Made by a program: the position numbers and the translations under genes
Origin: a bacterium
GTDB taxonomy: Bacteria > Patescibacteriota > Minisyncoccia > Minisyncoccales > Minisyncoccaceae
Direction: 5' to 3'
Assembly: GCA_023228085.1 (NCBI GenBank)
Contig: JALOBW010000001.1
Location: forward strand, 186,001 to 250,000
DNA length: 64,000 bases
Part shown: one piece after another, positions 1-9,823 of the stretch
How positions within the stretch are numbered: the first letter of the stretch is position 1
How the letters are laid out: each line of letters starts with the position of its first letter
The notes under the pieces: model-generated
Seen by the model: only the letters and a program-made list of their open reading frames with translations
What the model was told of the DNA's origin: nothing
The model's database searches: none

Positions 1-1
1 T

Positions 2-1216
2 AATAAAATCATAAATGCAAACAATTACAAAGATATGCCCGAATCTGACAGAATTTTTTGGGATAGATCTCAAAGTTTTTATGAGTTTGTTTCTCGTTTC
101 AAAAAAGTTCCTATATTGGGAAGTATTCTTTTTGCAATATTTGATGCAACACAAGCTGTAGGAGATTTCTACACGGATAAAAATCTCAAGAACGCGAGTT
201 TTACTCAAAAAGGAATGTATCCCTTATTTGATAGAGGATGGGGTAGTCATCTGATTAAAAATTTGGATGACTCTTGTAAGGGGAAAAATATCCCTTTTGT
301 CTCAACATTTTTTACTACCTCATTTATGGCAGAACATTTTAACTATCCAGGAGAAATATTCTGCGTTGTTTGTGATACTGATATATCAAGATCTTGGGCT
401 CCAATGGAATCAGAAAAAACACGAATTAGATATTTTGCTCCAACTGAGCGTGTTTATGATCGTTTAAAAATGTATGGAGTTCCAGAAAAAAATATTTTTT
501 TAACAGGGTATCCTTTACCGATGGAAAATATTGGAAGCGAAAAAATGGAGACACTTAGAAGTGATTTAAAAACAAGAATATTAAACCTTGATCCCAATAA
601 AATATACCAAAGGAAGTATGGTGTGATTGTGGAGAAAAATCTTGGAACATTGCCAGCAAAATCTAATAGACCATTAACAATAGTATTTGCCGTTGGTGGG
701 GCTGGAGCACAAAAAGAATATGGCATAGAAATAGTAAAAGCTTTTTCTAAAGAAATCAAAGAAAAAAAAATGAAAATAGTCTTAGTTGCTGGAACGCGAA
801 AAGAAGTGAAATGGTACTTTGAAAAAGAATTAATAGCAAATGGATTAGACGAATTAAAAGGAGTAGAAATTGTATACGAACCAACTTTTGAAGAATATTA
901 CAACAAGTTCAATTCTGTAATTAGACGTGCCGATATTCTTTGGACAAAACCAAGTGAACTTTCTTTTTATGCTGCTTTGGCTTTACCAATTATAATTGCC
1001 CCAACGATTGGATCTCATGAAAATCTAAATAAACAATGGTTGCTTGAATCAGGCTTTGGGATTGAACAAAAGAATATTTATTATGTTAAAAAATGGTTGA
1101 TGGATGAAATAAATGGAGGTAGTTTGGCAAAGATAGCTATGCAAGGATTTGTAGATGGTAATCAGTTGGGAGTATTAAAAATTAAAGAAGTAATTACAGA
1201 ATGTTGTGGCTCATAG
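2..1216 (+). CDS. GT-B-type glycosyltransferase-like protein, 5' end outside window
   Basis: The C-terminal half looks like a MurG-like GT-B nucleotide-sugar transferase: a glycine-rich FAVGGAGAQ loop starts the second Rossmann domain, and WTKPSELSFYAALALPIIIAP resembles the donor-binding region. The first ATG is at 35, but the frame stays open to base 2 with protein-like residues before it (KIINANNYKD), so I infer that the real start and a few dozen N-terminal residues lie upstream of the window. The last 16 bases overlap the next gene, which suggests co-transcription with the transporter. Acceptor and donor are unknown. No membrane segment is seen, so a cytoplasmic or membrane-face enzyme is likely. 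Confidence 0.7.
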   Translation, partial: NKIINANNYKDMPESDRIFWDRSQSFYEFVSRFKKVPILGSILFAIFDATQAVGDFYTDKNLKNASFTQKGMYPLFDRGWGSHLIKNLDDSCKGKNIPFVSTFFTTSFMAEHFNYPGEIFCVVCDTDISRSWAPMESEKTRIRYFAPTERVYDRLKMYGVPEKNIFLTGYPLPMENIGSEKMETLRSDLKTRILNLDPNKIYQRKYGVIVEKNLGTLPAKSNRPLTIVFAVGGAGAQKEYGIEIVKAFSKEIKEKKMKIVLVAGTRKEVKWYFEKELIANGLDELKGVEIVYEPTFEEYYNKFNSVIRRADILWTKPSELSFYAALALPIIIAPTIGSHENLNKQWLLESGFGIEQKNIYYVKKWLMDEINGGSLAKIAMQGFVDGNQLGVLKIKEVITECCGS

Positions 1217-2109
1217 TAATAATTATAAGTTATTTGTTTTTTGCCTTATCTTCTCTTGGAGATAAGGTTGTTTTGGATAAATCTCCAAAACCAGAAAATT
1301 ACGTTTTTTTTGTTGGTTTGTTCAGTGGTGTCGCTATTTTCTTATTACCATTTGGAATAATTATTCCTGACTTACTAGGATTTTTATTAATATTGGTAAA
1401 TGCCTTGATTTATATTTTTAGTCTATATGCCTTATTCTCTGCATTAGAAAGATTTGATGTTTCTAAAGTTGTTCCTACTGTGGGAGCTACCCAGCCCATT
1501 TTTGTTCTTTTGCTAACCTATTTATTTGTTGGTCCTCAAGAATTGGGTATCATGGAATTGATTGCTTATTCGTTGTTGTTTATTGGAAGTATAATTATAT
1601 CAGTTGAAAAAAATGAAAAAGTGACAGGAGAATTTGTTTCACTTGCTTTCTTAGCCTCTTTCTTGTTTTCATTAAATTTTATTCTTTCCAAATTTGTTTT
1701 TGTTGCATTAAATAATGATTTTATTTCGGGAATGTTTTGGATGAGTATTGCTGCTTGTATTATCGTTATCGTCGGATTAATATTTAAAAACTTTAGGAAA
1801 GCCGTATTTGAAGGGGAAAAAGTAGAAACTCAAACAGGTATATTATTTTTGGTGACACAAATTGCTGGAGGGATTGCTAATGTCACTCAGAGCTATGCGG
1901 TAAACATAGTGCCCTTCGGAATGCTTGCAATAATGAATTCAATAAAGGGCGTACAATATGTGTTTTTGTTTTTGATAACGCTTTTAATTTCTATCTATTT
2001 TCCAAAAATATTAAAAGAGAATTTTTCCAAAAGGGTAATAATTCAAAAAATAGTATCTATACTTCTAATTGTTATAGGGCTAGCCGTCTTAGCAGTTTGT
2101 GTAAAATAA
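1201..2109 (+). CDS. EamA/DMT-family transporter
   Basis: About ten hydrophobic helices in 302 residues form two halves of the drug/metabolite transporter fold. Helix ends such as YALFSALERFDVSKVVP and the proline/glycine-rich VGATQPIFVLLLTYL are typical of EamA proteins, as is the usual length near 300. The substrate cannot be read from the sequence. The start overlaps the preceding glycosyltransferase by 16 bases, so the two are probably translated together. Given the sugar-enzyme neighbours, a role in moving a lipid-linked or soluble envelope precursor is possible but is inference. Confidence 0.8.
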   Translation: MLWLIVIIISYLFFALSSLGDKVVLDKSPKPENYVFFVGLFSGVAIFLLPFGIIIPDLLGFLLILVNALIYIFSLYALFSALERFDVSKVVPTVGATQPIFVLLLTYLFVGPQELGIMELIAYSLLFIGSIIISVEKNEKVTGEFVSLAFLASFLFSLNFILSKFVFVALNNDFISGMFWMSIAACIIVIVGLIFKNFRKAVFEGEKVETQTGILFLVTQIAGGIANVTQSYAVNIVPFGMLAIMNSIKGVQYVFLFLITLLISIYFPKILKENFSKRVIIQKIVSILLIVIGLAVLAVCVK

Positions 2110-2118
2110 TAAAAAGCA

Positions 2119-2147
2119 AGACCTTTAGATTTAAGAGGTTTTTGTAT
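2119..2147 (+). terminator. Weak hairpin with T-run
   Basis: ACCT (2121-2124) can pair with AGGT (2136-2139), followed by five T. The short stem makes this a weak candidate terminator between the transporter and the hydrolase. Confidence 0.4.
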
Positions 2148-2168
2148 TTTTGAAATTTTTGCTATAAT
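2142..2168 (+). promoter_or_regulatory. Promoter with extended -10, near-leaderless
   Basis: TATAAT (2163-2168) is preceded by TGC, an extended -10, with a weak TTGTAT -35 (2142-2147, 15-base spacer). The expected transcription start falls on or next to the ATG at 2175, so the glycoside hydrolase mRNA should be leaderless. Confidence 0.6.
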
Positions 2169-2174
2169 TATCAT

Positions 2175-3182
2175 ATGATAATACATCCAGCAGTAAAGTA
2201 CACATTAGTAGGAATATTTGTAATATTATTAATAATCCTTGTTTATTTTTTTGTGGGTTCTGCAAAGCCAGCAAACAAAATAACATGGGGAGTCAATTTT
2301 TCCGTAAAACAAACGGATTTTTTGGGTTTAGATTCTAAAGAAACTTATTTAGCACTATTGGATGAATTAAATTTTAAAAATGTTAAAATATCGGTTCATT
2401 GGGATGAATTACAACCAAATAGTCTTTATGATTATAATTTTGATGATATAGATTGGCAGATTAGAGAAGCAGAGAAGAGAAATGTGAATGTAGTTCTTGC
2501 AATAGGTATGAAAACACCAAGATGGCCCGAGTGCCATCTGCCACAGTGGGTAAGAAATCAGAATAAATCCGAACAACAAGAAAGTATCACTCGTATGGTG
2601 ACTGCGCTCGTTGAAAGATACAAGGGTTTAAAAGCTATCACTGCTTGGCAGGTAGAAAATGAGCCATTCTTAAATTTTGGAGCCTGCCCTTGGTATGACA
2701 AAGAGTTCTTAAAAAAAGAAATAAAACTCGTAAAAGATATTGATCCTTCTAGACCAGTAATAGTGACTGACAGTGGTGAAATTGGATTTTGGTTTGAACC
2801 TGCTTCGGCAGGAGCAGATATAGTAGGTGTCACTACCTATAGAAGAGTATGGCAAGATAGTTTAAAGTTTTATTTTGATTATTTTTTCCCTCCGGTATAC
2901 TATCAGAGGCGGGCAGAATTAGTAAATCTTGTTTTTAAAAAACATGTAATAGGAACCGAATTACAGGCAGAAGCTTGGTGCCCAAATTCTATTATAAATG
3001 CATCATTAGAGGAGCAAGAGCAAACAATGAGTTTGGAAAAATTTAAAGATACTGTAAAATTTGCAAAAAACACAGGCATTGATACGTTTTATTTTTGGGG
3101 TGGAGAATGGTGGTACTGGTTAAAAAAGAATCACAATCGTCCTGAGATATGGGAAGAAGCAAAGAAGTTATTATCTGAATAA
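2175..3182 (+). CDS. Membrane-anchored glycoside hydrolase, clan A-like
   Basis: One N-terminal membrane helix (about residues 9-28) anchors an extracellular TIM-barrel-like domain. The VENEP motif puts the acid/base Glu at residue 163 after a beta-strand, and GTELQAEAW places the probable nucleophile at Glu262 (Glu266 is the alternative). This strand-4/strand-7 pair of glutamates is the clan GH-A signature (GH5, GH42 and relatives). The protein is 335 residues, a normal length for a single catalytic domain. The polysaccharide substrate is unknown. A GT2 gene follows after two bases, so synthesis and trimming of one surface glycan is a plausible shared role. Confidence 0.75.
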   Translation: MIIHPAVKYTLVGIFVILLIILVYFFVGSAKPANKITWGVNFSVKQTDFLGLDSKETYLALLDELNFKNVKISVHWDELQPNSLYDYNFDDIDWQIREAEKRNVNVVLAIGMKTPRWPECHLPQWVRNQNKSEQQESITRMVTALVERYKGLKAITAWQVENEPFLNFGACPWYDKEFLKKEIKLVKDIDPSRPVIVTDSGEIGFWFEPASAGADIVGVTTYRRVWQDSLKFYFDYFFPPVYYQRRAELVNLVFKKHVIGTELQAEAWCPNSIINASLEEQEQTMSLEKFKDTVKFAKNTGIDTFYFWGGEWWYWLKKNHNRPEIWEEAKKLLSE

Positions 3183-3184
3183 AT

Positions 3185-3901
3185 ATGTATTTAAGCATTA
3201 TTATACCAACCCTAAACGAAGAAAAGAATCTGGATAGATTATTAAGCCAATTAAAGAATTGTATTTTTTCGGACTATGAAATAATAGTTGCTGATAGCAA
3301 TTCAAAAGATAAAACTGTAGAAATTGCAAATAAGTATGGTTGCATTATCACCGAAGGAGGAAGACCAGCGCGAGGAAGAAATAATGGAGCGAAGATTGCA
3401 AAAGGAGAAGTCTTATTTTTTTTAGATGCGGACCTTAGATTAAGCAAAAATTTTTTAGATTATGCAATTTTTGAATATAAAGATAGAAAATTAAACGTTG
3501 CTTCTTTTAATCTATATCCAATAAAAAGTAAGCTATTATTAAATAAATTTATTTTAGATTTATTGTATAATCGTCCGCAGATAATATTGCAAAAAATATT
3601 TCCAATGGGGGCAATGGGTATAGTTATTGATAAAAAAATATTCAAAGCATTAAAAGGCTTTGATGAATCAATATCTCTTGCTGAAGATCATTGGCTTGTT
3701 CAGCAAGCTGCAAAGAGGGGGGTATTCGGAATTATAAAGTCTTCGCATATATTTATGCCTACTCGCAGATTTGATAAGGATGGATATATAAGGACAGCTT
3801 TAAAGTATTTTTTCTGCGGCTTGTACATGTTTTTTATAGGACCACCAAAAGGCGATATTTTCAAATACGATTTTGATCATTATAAAGACAAAAAAAAGTG
3901 A
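3185..3901 (+). CDS. GT2-family glycosyltransferase
   Basis: This is a GT-A fold transferase. The N-terminus LSIIIPTLNEEKNLDRLL is the classic GT2 nucleotide-binding strand, the conserved aspartate of VADSNSKDKT follows, and FFLDADLRL carries the DXD metal/nucleotide-sugar motif. It is 238 residues long, without the large C-terminal membrane domain of polysaccharide synthases, although a short hydrophobic stretch (YFFCGLYMFFIG) near the end may associate with the membrane. It lies two bases after the hydrolase and should be in the same operon. The donor is not predictable. Confidence 0.85.
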   Translation: MYLSIIIPTLNEEKNLDRLLSQLKNCIFSDYEIIVADSNSKDKTVEIANKYGCIITEGGRPARGRNNGAKIAKGEVLFFLDADLRLSKNFLDYAIFEYKDRKLNVASFNLYPIKSKLLLNKFILDLLYNRPQIILQKIFPMGAMGIVIDKKIFKALKGFDESISLAEDHWLVQQAAKRGVFGIIKSSHIFMPTRRFDKDGYIRTALKYFFCGLYMFFIGPPKGDIFKYDFDHYKDKKK

Positions 3902-3989
3902 AACTTTTTCAATTGATATATCGTATTATTTATGATTATGTAAATAATGAATTTTTATTTACAAAATAATAATTTAAAGAAAAACGATT

Positions 3990-5246
3990 ATGCCAATTTA
4001 TCAACTACCACAGAATAATGAAAAAAACAGTTTTTTAAGTTTTGAAAAAGAAAAAACTACTAATTATTCAAACCTTTTAGCCTTTTTGGCTGTTCTTTTT
4101 GTCGGTATTTTTTTGGGAGTTTTTGCTGTTCAGGCTTATCCTAGTTTAAATAGATCAAATAATTTGCCAGCTGTTGTTTCAGCTACAAATTATAGTCCTC
4201 AAACTAGCCATGAAGAGGCAGTTATAAATGTGGTTAAAAATGCATCTGATTCTGTTGTTAGTGTTGTAATAAGCAAAGAGGTGCCAGTTTATAAAAAAAT
4301 TGAAGGAGATTCTGATCTTTATGATCCATTCGGGTTTTTTGAATCAACTCCAAAATACGAGCAAAATGGAACAGAAGAACAAGAAGTAGGTCAGGGAACT
4401 GGATTCTTTGTTTCCGAAGATGGAATGATACTCACTAATAAACACGTTGCTTATGATTTAGAGGCTGATTATACAATAGTCACTAATAATGGGAAAGAAT
4501 ATAAAGCAAGAATATTATCAAGAGATCCTGTCCAAGATTTGGCGATTTTAAAAATTGATAGCACAGAAAAATTTAAACCTTTACCATTGGGAAATTCTTC
4601 TTCAATACGTATAGGACAAACTGCCATTGCGATTGGAAATGCCTTAGGTGAGTTTCAGAATACTGTTTCGGTTGGGGTTATATCAGGACTTGGTAGAACC
4701 ATAACTGCTTCGGGAGGCGAAACTAGTGAGACACTAGAAGATATAATTCAAACTGATACAGCTATTAATAAAGGTAATTCGGGAGGACCATTACTAAACT
4801 TGAGAGGAGAGGTTATTGGAATTAATACTGCCGTGTCAGCAGTGGGACAGGGGCTTGGATTTGCTATTACTATAGATAAAGCAAAACGAGATATTGAGCA
4901 AACAAAAGCAACTGGGAAGATTTCATATCCTTTCTTGGGAATAAGATATGTTCTTCTAGATGATAAAGTCGCAAAACTTAAAAAAGTCTCAATAAATTAC
5001 GGAGCCCTTATATTAAGTGGAAGTAGTGGAGAAAAGGCAATTACAAAGAATTCTCCAGCAGAGAAAGGGGGGCTTCAAGAGGGGGATATCGTTTTAGAAA
5101 TTAATAACGAGAAAATAACAACAGCAAATTCTTTATCAAAAATAATAAGTAAATACAAACCTAACGATAAAATCTCAATGAAGATTCAGCGGGGCAATCT
5201 GCAATCGGTAAAGGTTATAACGCTTGGAGAATGGGATAATAAATAA
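3990..5246 (+). CDS. HtrA/DegP-type serine protease with PDZ domain
   Basis: An envelope quality-control protease. A single membrane helix (about 27-46) anchors the protein. The trypsin-like domain carries the triad His152 (TNKHVA), Asp183 (QDLAIL) and Ser264 (GNSGGP). A C-terminal PDZ domain (about 315-410) contains SPAEKGGLQEGDIVLEIN. A variable low-complexity linker of about 45 residues with a predicted flexible VYKKIEGDSDLYDPFGFF segment sits before the protease domain. Its length (418) is usual for one-PDZ HtrA proteins. It is monocistronic, with a strong terminator overlapping the stop codon. Confidence 0.95.
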   Translation: MPIYQLPQNNEKNSFLSFEKEKTTNYSNLLAFLAVLFVGIFLGVFAVQAYPSLNRSNNLPAVVSATNYSPQTSHEEAVINVVKNASDSVVSVVISKEVPVYKKIEGDSDLYDPFGFFESTPKYEQNGTEEQEVGQGTGFFVSEDGMILTNKHVAYDLEADYTIVTNNGKEYKARILSRDPVQDLAILKIDSTEKFKPLPLGNSSSIRIGQTAIAIGNALGEFQNTVSVGVISGLGRTITASGGETSETLEDIIQTDTAINKGNSGGPLLNLRGEVIGINTAVSAVGQGLGFAITIDKAKRDIEQTKATGKISYPFLGIRYVLLDDKVAKLKKVSINYGALILSGSSGEKAITKNSPAEKGGLQEGDIVLEINNEKITTANSLSKIISKYKPNDKISMKIQRGNLQSVKVITLGEWDNK

Positions 5247-5269
5247 AACTCGCTTCATGCGAGTTTTTT
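5245..5269 (+). terminator. Intrinsic terminator
   Basis: AAAACTCGC (5245-5253) pairs perfectly with GCGAGTTTT (5259-5267) around the loop TTCAT, ending in six T. It overlaps the HtrA stop codon. Confidence 0.9.
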
Positions 5270-5370
5270 ATTGATTTAGTTGGTGATTGTGATATTGTTA
5301 AAACAATAGATTACTTGTATTATTCTTATATTCTGTTAATAAATATATTATTAATATTTTCTAATTTTTA

Positions 5371-7185
5371 ATGAAGTCCGAAGTAGAAGAAATAAAGTCT
5401 CGTTTAAATATAGTTGATGTCATATCGGGGTATGTTAAGCTTGAAAAAGCAGGAGTCAATTATAGGGCTTGCTGTCCGTTTCATAAGGAAAAAACTCCTT
5501 CGTTTTTTGTTTCTCCAAGCAGACAGCTTTGGCATTGTTTTGGGGGATGTAATGATGGTGGAGATATGTTTCAATTTATAATGAAAATAGAGGGTATTGA
5601 TTTTCCAGAAGCTTTAAAGATACTAGCAAATAAAGCTGGTGTAGAGTTAAAGAAGGTTGATTTCAAGGAATCTAAGAAAGAAAAAAACGAGAGAGATAAA
5701 ATAGGTTCAATTTGTGAGTTATCTGCAAAATTTTTTGAATATCTTTTAGAAAAGACATCGGCAGGAAAAAGTGCGAAAGAATATCTTTTTAAAAGAGGAT
5801 TAGCAGAAGAAACAATAAAACAGTGGAGGTTGGGATTTGCACTTTCTAATTGGAACAAGCTTTCTGATTTTTTACTCAGTAAAGGGTACACAAAAAAAGA
5901 ATTAGTATTAGCTGGTATTTCTATTGAAAAAGACGGAAACAAGTTTTTTGATAGATTCCGCAGTAGAATAATGTTTCCTATTTGCGATATAAATGGAAAC
6001 GTAGCTGGTTTTACAGGAAGAATTTTTGGAAATGAAGGTATTGAAAATGCTAAATATTTAAATACCCCAAATACCTTATTATATGATAAAAGTAGAATAA
6101 TTTTTGGGTTAGATAAGGCAAAATTAGCAATAAAAGAAGATGATTTTTGTGTCTTAGTTGAGGGTAATATGGATTGCATAGCTTCGCACCAAGCGGGAAT
6201 AAAAAACTGTGTCGCTGTTTCTGGAACAGCTTTAACCGAGTTTCATCTAAATATATTAAAAAGGTATACAAACAAATTAGTTTTTTCTTTTGACATGGAT
6301 GATGCTGGCAGTAATGCTACAAAAAGGGGAATAAAAATGGCACAGGATTTGGATTTTGATATAAAAGTTATCCCAATGTTTGGAGAAAAAGATCCAGCTG
6401 ATATAGTTTTGTATGAGGGTGCCGATAAATGGAGAGAATTAATTTTACAAAGTAAACCGATAAATCAGTTTTATTTTGAATCTGCAATAAAAAATAAGGA
6501 CTTATCAAAAATAGAGAATAAGAAAAAAGTTGCAAAGGATTTTTTGCCGATAATAAAGGAAATGAAAAGTAATATTGATCAAGCATATTGGATATCGCAA
6601 TTATCGCAGGTGTTAATGATTGATGAGAATGACATAAGAGAAGAACTAAAGAATGTAAAAATAAGTAGTGATACTTCCTTTAGAATCAGGAATGATGAGG
6701 ATGTTTTAACTGTTAAAAAAGAAAAAAAGAATAGGAAGCAATTAGTTGATGATGAAATCTGTATACAGTTATTAATGGATACAGAAAAAATAGATTTGTT
6801 TGATGACGAATTAATAAATTCTTTTGATAGCCCTATCAAAGATTTGTTATTGAAATTAAAGCAAAAAAAAGATATAACGACAGAAGAGATTCTTAGTCAG
6901 TTTGAAGGTAATAGTGAATACCTTAATTACATTAATTATATATTAATGAAGTCTGAGCTCAGCAAGAACGAAGACTGTGAAGAAAAGGAGGAGCTTGAGC
7001 GCTGTTTAGTTGAGAGAGATATTTTAAATAAAAAGATGACAAGAAGTAGACTGACTATGGAGATTAAAGAGCTTGAGAAAAAAGGTGATTTTGAAAAAAT
7101 AAGTATTCTTTTGGAAGAGTTTAAAAAACTAAGCTATAACAAAAATGAAGAAGCCAATGAAGAAAGTTCTGAATCCCAAAATTAA
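5371..7185 (+). CDS. dnaG: DNA primase DnaG
   Basis: Makes RNA primers at the replication fork. The N-terminal zinc-binding domain is clear ([16 protein letters not shown] with HCFGGC, about residues 34-65), followed by the primase core. The TOPRIM domain has the metal-binding glutamate in [10 protein letters not shown] and the aspartates in [10 protein letters not shown]. The last 200 residues are helical and poorly conserved, as expected of the DnaB-binding domain. At 604 residues it is standard length. Its 3' end overlaps rpoD by 41 bases in another frame, a compact form of the dnaG-rpoD macromolecular-synthesis operon. Confidence 0.97.
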   Translation: MKSEVEEIKSRLNIVDVISGYVKLEKAGVNYRACCPFHKEKTPSFFVSPSRQLWHCFGGCNDGGDMFQFIMKIEGIDFPEALKILANKAGVELKKVDFKESKKEKNERDKIGSICELSAKFFEYLLEKTSAGKSAKEYLFKRGLAEETIKQWRLGFALSNWNKLSDFLLSKGYTKKELVLAGISIEKDGNKFFDRFRSRIMFPICDINGNVAGFTGRIFGNEGIENAKYLNTPNTLLYDKSRIIFGLDKAKLAIKEDDFCVLVEGNMDCIASHQAGIKNCVAVSGTALTEFHLNILKRYTNKLVFSFDMDDAGSNATKRGIKMAQDLDFDIKVIPMFGEKDPADIVLYEGADKWRELILQSKPINQFYFESAIKNKDLSKIENKKKVAKDFLPIIKEMKSNIDQAYWISQLSQVLMIDENDIREELKNVKISSDTSFRIRNDEDVLTVKKEKKNRKQLVDDEICIQLLMDTEKIDLFDDELINSFDSPIKDLLLKLKQKKDITTEEILSQFEGNSEYLNYINYILMKSELSKNEDCEEKEELERCLVERDILNKKMTRSRLTMEIKELEKKGDFEKISILLEEFKKLSYNKNEEANEESSESQN

Positions 7186-8551
7186 AACAAAATCTTCTCC
7201 AAAGAAGAGGACCATTACTGCTGTAAAAAAACCAGCAGTCAAAAAGGTGGCAAAAAAAATTCAAAAAAAACCCGCAAAACAGGTAAAGCCTGTTCAGAAA
7301 AAAATAGCAAAAAATGTTGCTCCTAAAAAAAAGGGAAAAGCAAAAACTACTTTGGTTAAAAAAATTGTTAAGAAAGTTAATACTAAAAAGGTTGATAAGA
7401 AAAAAACTATTACTGCTAAAAAAAATATAGTAAAGACAGGAAAGAAGAAGATGATTCCCAAAAAACAGAAAAAGGAAAAAATATTGGTATCGGTGATTGA
7501 TACTGAAAAATTAGAATTGCTTTTAAAAAAAGGAAAACTCAGAGGATTTATTACTTTTTCTGAAGTTCTTTCTTATTTTCCAAATATTGAGGAAAATATT
7601 GGTGAGTTTGAGGATTTACTAGGGAAGTTGGATCAAATGAGTATTGAGCTTAGGGAGTCAAAAGGATATTTAGATGCCGAAGTGGAACCAAAACGAAAAG
7701 GTAGAAAAAAAGTTTCGAGTGGAAAAATTGACTCAGTTCAGTCTTATTTGCGTGAGATTGGAAAAATTCCTGCTATTACAGCGAGAGAAGAAAAAGAACT
7801 TGCAAAACGAATAGAGGTTGGAGATCAAGATGCAAAGAGAAAGCTAGCTGAAGCGAATTTGCGTTTAGTTGTTTCTATTGCAAAAAAATATATTGGAAGA
7901 TCTCCAAATTTAACATTACTTGATTTGATACAAGAAGGAAATTTGGGTTTGTTTAGAGCAGTAGAAAAATTTGACTGGAGAAAGGGATATAAGTTTTCTA
8001 CTTATGCTACTTGGTGGATTAGACAAACTATTACTAGGGCTTTGGCTGATCAAGCAAGAACAATTAGAATTCCCGTTCATATGATTGAAACTCTAACGAA
8101 ATATACTCAGGCAAAAAGAAGATTACTGCAAGACTTAGACAGGGAACCTTTAGCCGAAGAGGTTGCTGCTGAGATGGGAATTGAAGTAGAAAAAGTAAGA
8201 CATCTAGAAAAAATATCTCAAAAAGCAGTATCACTTGAAACCCCAGTTGGAGAAGATGAGAAAGATAGTGTGCTTGGAGAATTTATAAAAGATGACAAGA
8301 TTGAGTCTCCAGCATCGCAAGCAGGAAGAAAGCTATTGAGAGAACATATGGATGAAATCTTTAGAGACTTAACCGAAAGAGAGCAAAAAATATTATCAAT
8401 GCGTTTTGGTCTTGAGGATGGCGTCACTCATACTCTTGAAGAGGTGGGACAAGAGTTTAAAGTGACTAGGGAAAGAATAAGACAGATTGAAGCAAAAGCA
8501 ATTGAAAAGATAAGACAACACAAAAATTTGAAAAAATTGGAAGGATATTAG
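7145..8551 (+). CDS. rpoD: Primary sigma factor RpoD with lysine-rich N-terminus
   Basis: Housekeeping sigma-70. Region 1.2 begins at [16 protein letters not shown], region 2 carries [30 protein letters not shown] and [13 protein letters not shown] for -10 recognition and melting, and regions 3 and 4 follow, ending in the helix-turn-helix [20 protein letters not shown]. About the first 110 residues are an unusual tail rich in Lys, Ala and Pro, like histone H1 or AlkP-type tails, replacing the usual acidic region 1.1; a short helical [18 protein letters not shown] segment follows. The start at 7145 lies inside dnaG; ATG 7157 is an alternative. Translation is probably coupled to dnaG. Confidence 0.96.
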   Translation: MKKPMKKVLNPKIKTKSSPKKRTITAVKKPAVKKVAKKIQKKPAKQVKPVQKKIAKNVAPKKKGKAKTTLVKKIVKKVNTKKVDKKKTITAKKNIVKTGKKKMIPKKQKKEKILVSVIDTEKLELLLKKGKLRGFITFSEVLSYFPNIEENIGEFEDLLGKLDQMSIELRESKGYLDAEVEPKRKGRKKVSSGKIDSVQSYLREIGKIPAITAREEKELAKRIEVGDQDAKRKLAEANLRLVVSIAKKYIGRSPNLTLLDLIQEGNLGLFRAVEKFDWRKGYKFSTYATWWIRQTITRALADQARTIRIPVHMIETLTKYTQAKRRLLQDLDREPLAEEVAAEMGIEVEKVRHLEKISQKAVSLETPVGEDEKDSVLGEFIKDDKIESPASQAGRKLLREHMDEIFRDLTEREQKILSMRFGLEDGVTHTLEEVGQEFKVTRERIRQIEAKAIEKIRQHKNLKKLEGY

Positions 8552-8557
8552 AAAAAT

Positions 8558-8580
8558 AAAGCCGCCTAAGGGTGGTTTTT
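8558..8580 (+). terminator. Intrinsic terminator after rpoD
   Basis: AAGCCGCC pairs with GGTGGTTT (two G-U pairs) around TAAG, followed by a T-run. Confidence 0.75.
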
Positions 8581-8641
8581 ATTTATATATTTTAATAGGT
8601 ATGGTATTCTTTATATAAGATAAGTATTAATTTAAAACAAT

Positions 8642-9532
8642 ATGGAAAACACTAAATCGGCAAAATTAGCATTTTATTATAGCTTAGCGTTAGTCACCTT
8701 GATTATTGGAGCGATATCTTTTGGTTCAATAATTTTTGAATTTATTAATAAATTTTTCCCCTTAATATCAGATAATTATTATAGCGAAAATTCTGGTATA
8801 AAATCTGCCATATCTGGAGTAATTATTGCTTTTCCGATTTTCTATTTTATGAAGTCTTTGATCTATAAAGGAATAAAAAAAGGAGAATTCGGCATCAATT
8901 CCTCAGTAAGGAAATGGATGACGTATTTTATTATTTTTGTCTCTTCGGTTGTAATGGTTGGAGCATTAATTGGACTTTTGAATAATTTTCTTGATGGCGA
9001 AACAACTGCAAATTCAATTCTAAAAATACTAACTGTTTTAGTAGTATCTTCTTCTATTTTTGGATTTTACTTTTATGATATTAAAAGTAAAGAAATAAAT
9101 AAGAAGTTTAATTTAGCTTATTTTATTATTACTTGCTTCTTTGTATTGGTTGTATTAATTTCTTCATTTTTTATAATTGAATCTCCAGCCGAAGCAAGGG
9201 CAAGAAAGCTTGATCAAAAAATAATAAATAATTTTGAGACAATAAAGAGAGGTCTGGAAACTTATTATCGTGATAACCAAAAACTTCCAGAAAGTTTAAA
9301 AGTATTAGAAGAACAAAACTATAGCTATGTAGATAGCAAAGAATTTAAAGAAGGAGAATCTGAAAAGTACTATGACTATAAGGTAATTGAGGGTAAAAGA
9401 TTTGAACTATGTGCCACATTTAATTCATCTAGTGTTATAGGTGGAAAGGAAACTGCCTACAATTCGGCAAATTGGAAGCATGACAAGGGGTATCAGTGTA
9501 TCCCTAAAACGATTGAAGAAACAGGGAAGTAG
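8642..9532 (+). CDS. DUF5671-type membrane protein with soluble C-terminal domain
   Basis: The first half has four or five membrane helices and resembles the DUF5671 domain often found in Patescibacteria. The C-terminal 110 residues are soluble and look like the globular part of pseudopilin-like proteins (IINNFETIKRGLETYYRDNQ and KLPESLKVLEEQ). Function is unknown. The tail would sit on one face of the membrane as a sensor or scaffold; this is inference. It is a single gene with its own terminator, just before the tRNA. Confidence 0.65.
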   Translation: MENTKSAKLAFYYSLALVTLIIGAISFGSIIFEFINKFFPLISDNYYSENSGIKSAISGVIIAFPIFYFMKSLIYKGIKKGEFGINSSVRKWMTYFIIFVSSVVMVGALIGLLNNFLDGETTANSILKILTVLVVSSSIFGFYFYDIKSKEINKKFNLAYFIITCFFVLVVLISSFFIIESPAEARARKLDQKIINNFETIKRGLETYYRDNQKLPESLKVLEEQNYSYVDSKEFKEGESEKYYDYKVIEGKRFELCATFNSSSVIGGKETAYNSANWKHDKGYQCIPKTIEETGK

Positions 9533-9547
9533 CTATAAATAGTGAAC

Positions 9548-9571
9548 AAACGGGTTAAATCAGCCCGTTTT
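9548..9571 (+). terminator. Intrinsic terminator
   Basis: AAACGGG (9548-9554) pairs with CCCGTTT (9564-9570). A second small hairpin, CAAAAAC/GTTTTTG around GGA, follows at 9575-9591. Confidence 0.75.
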
Positions 9572-9600
9572 GCTCAAAAACGGAGTTTTTGTACAATGGG

Positions 9601-9628
9601 TTGAAAAAATTTGAAAAATAGTTATAAT
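9601..9628 (+). promoter_or_regulatory. Promoter of tRNA-Asn
   Basis: TTGAAA (9601-9606), a 16-base spacer and TATAAT (9623-9628) lie 30 bases before the mature tRNA 5' end. Confidence 0.75.
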
Positions 9629-9657
9629 ACATATTGTTAATTCAAAATTAGCAATAT

Positions 9658-9732
9658 TCCGGCGTGGCGCAATGGTAGCGCGGTTGCCTGTTAAGCAATA
9701 GGTTGTAGGTTCGAATCCTACCGCCGGAGCCA
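9658..9732 (+). tRNA. tRNA-Asn (anticodon GTT)
   Basis: A complete cloverleaf. The acceptor TCCGGCG pairs with CGCCGGA; the D-stem is GCGC/GCGC; the anticodon stem GTTGC/GCAAT closes the loop CTGTTAA with anticodon GTT; the T-arm is GTAGG-TTCGAAT-CCTAC. The discriminator is G and CCA is encoded in the DNA. A good promoter precedes it and a hairpin terminator lies about 65 bases downstream. Confidence 0.97.
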
Positions 9733-9794
9733 TATGAAAAAATATCGAGAGACCGAAAATGGTCAAATAATTAATAATCAACTAACCAATTAAT

Positions 9795-9818
9795 GGCACC
9801 TTTTAGGTGTTTTATTTT
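9795..9818 (+). terminator. Intrinsic terminator after tRNA-Asn
   Basis: CACC/GGTG stem with a T-rich tail. Upstream (9748-9761) is another short hairpin, GACC/GGTC, in the motif CGAGAGACCGA shared with other terminators of this region. Confidence 0.65.
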
Positions 9819-9823
9819 TTAAA

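Noticed and set aside
9560..9781. Minus-strand 73-codon frame containing GFEPTTYCLTGNRATIAP
   Set aside because: This is the well-known translation of the antisense of a tRNA gene and does not represent a protein.
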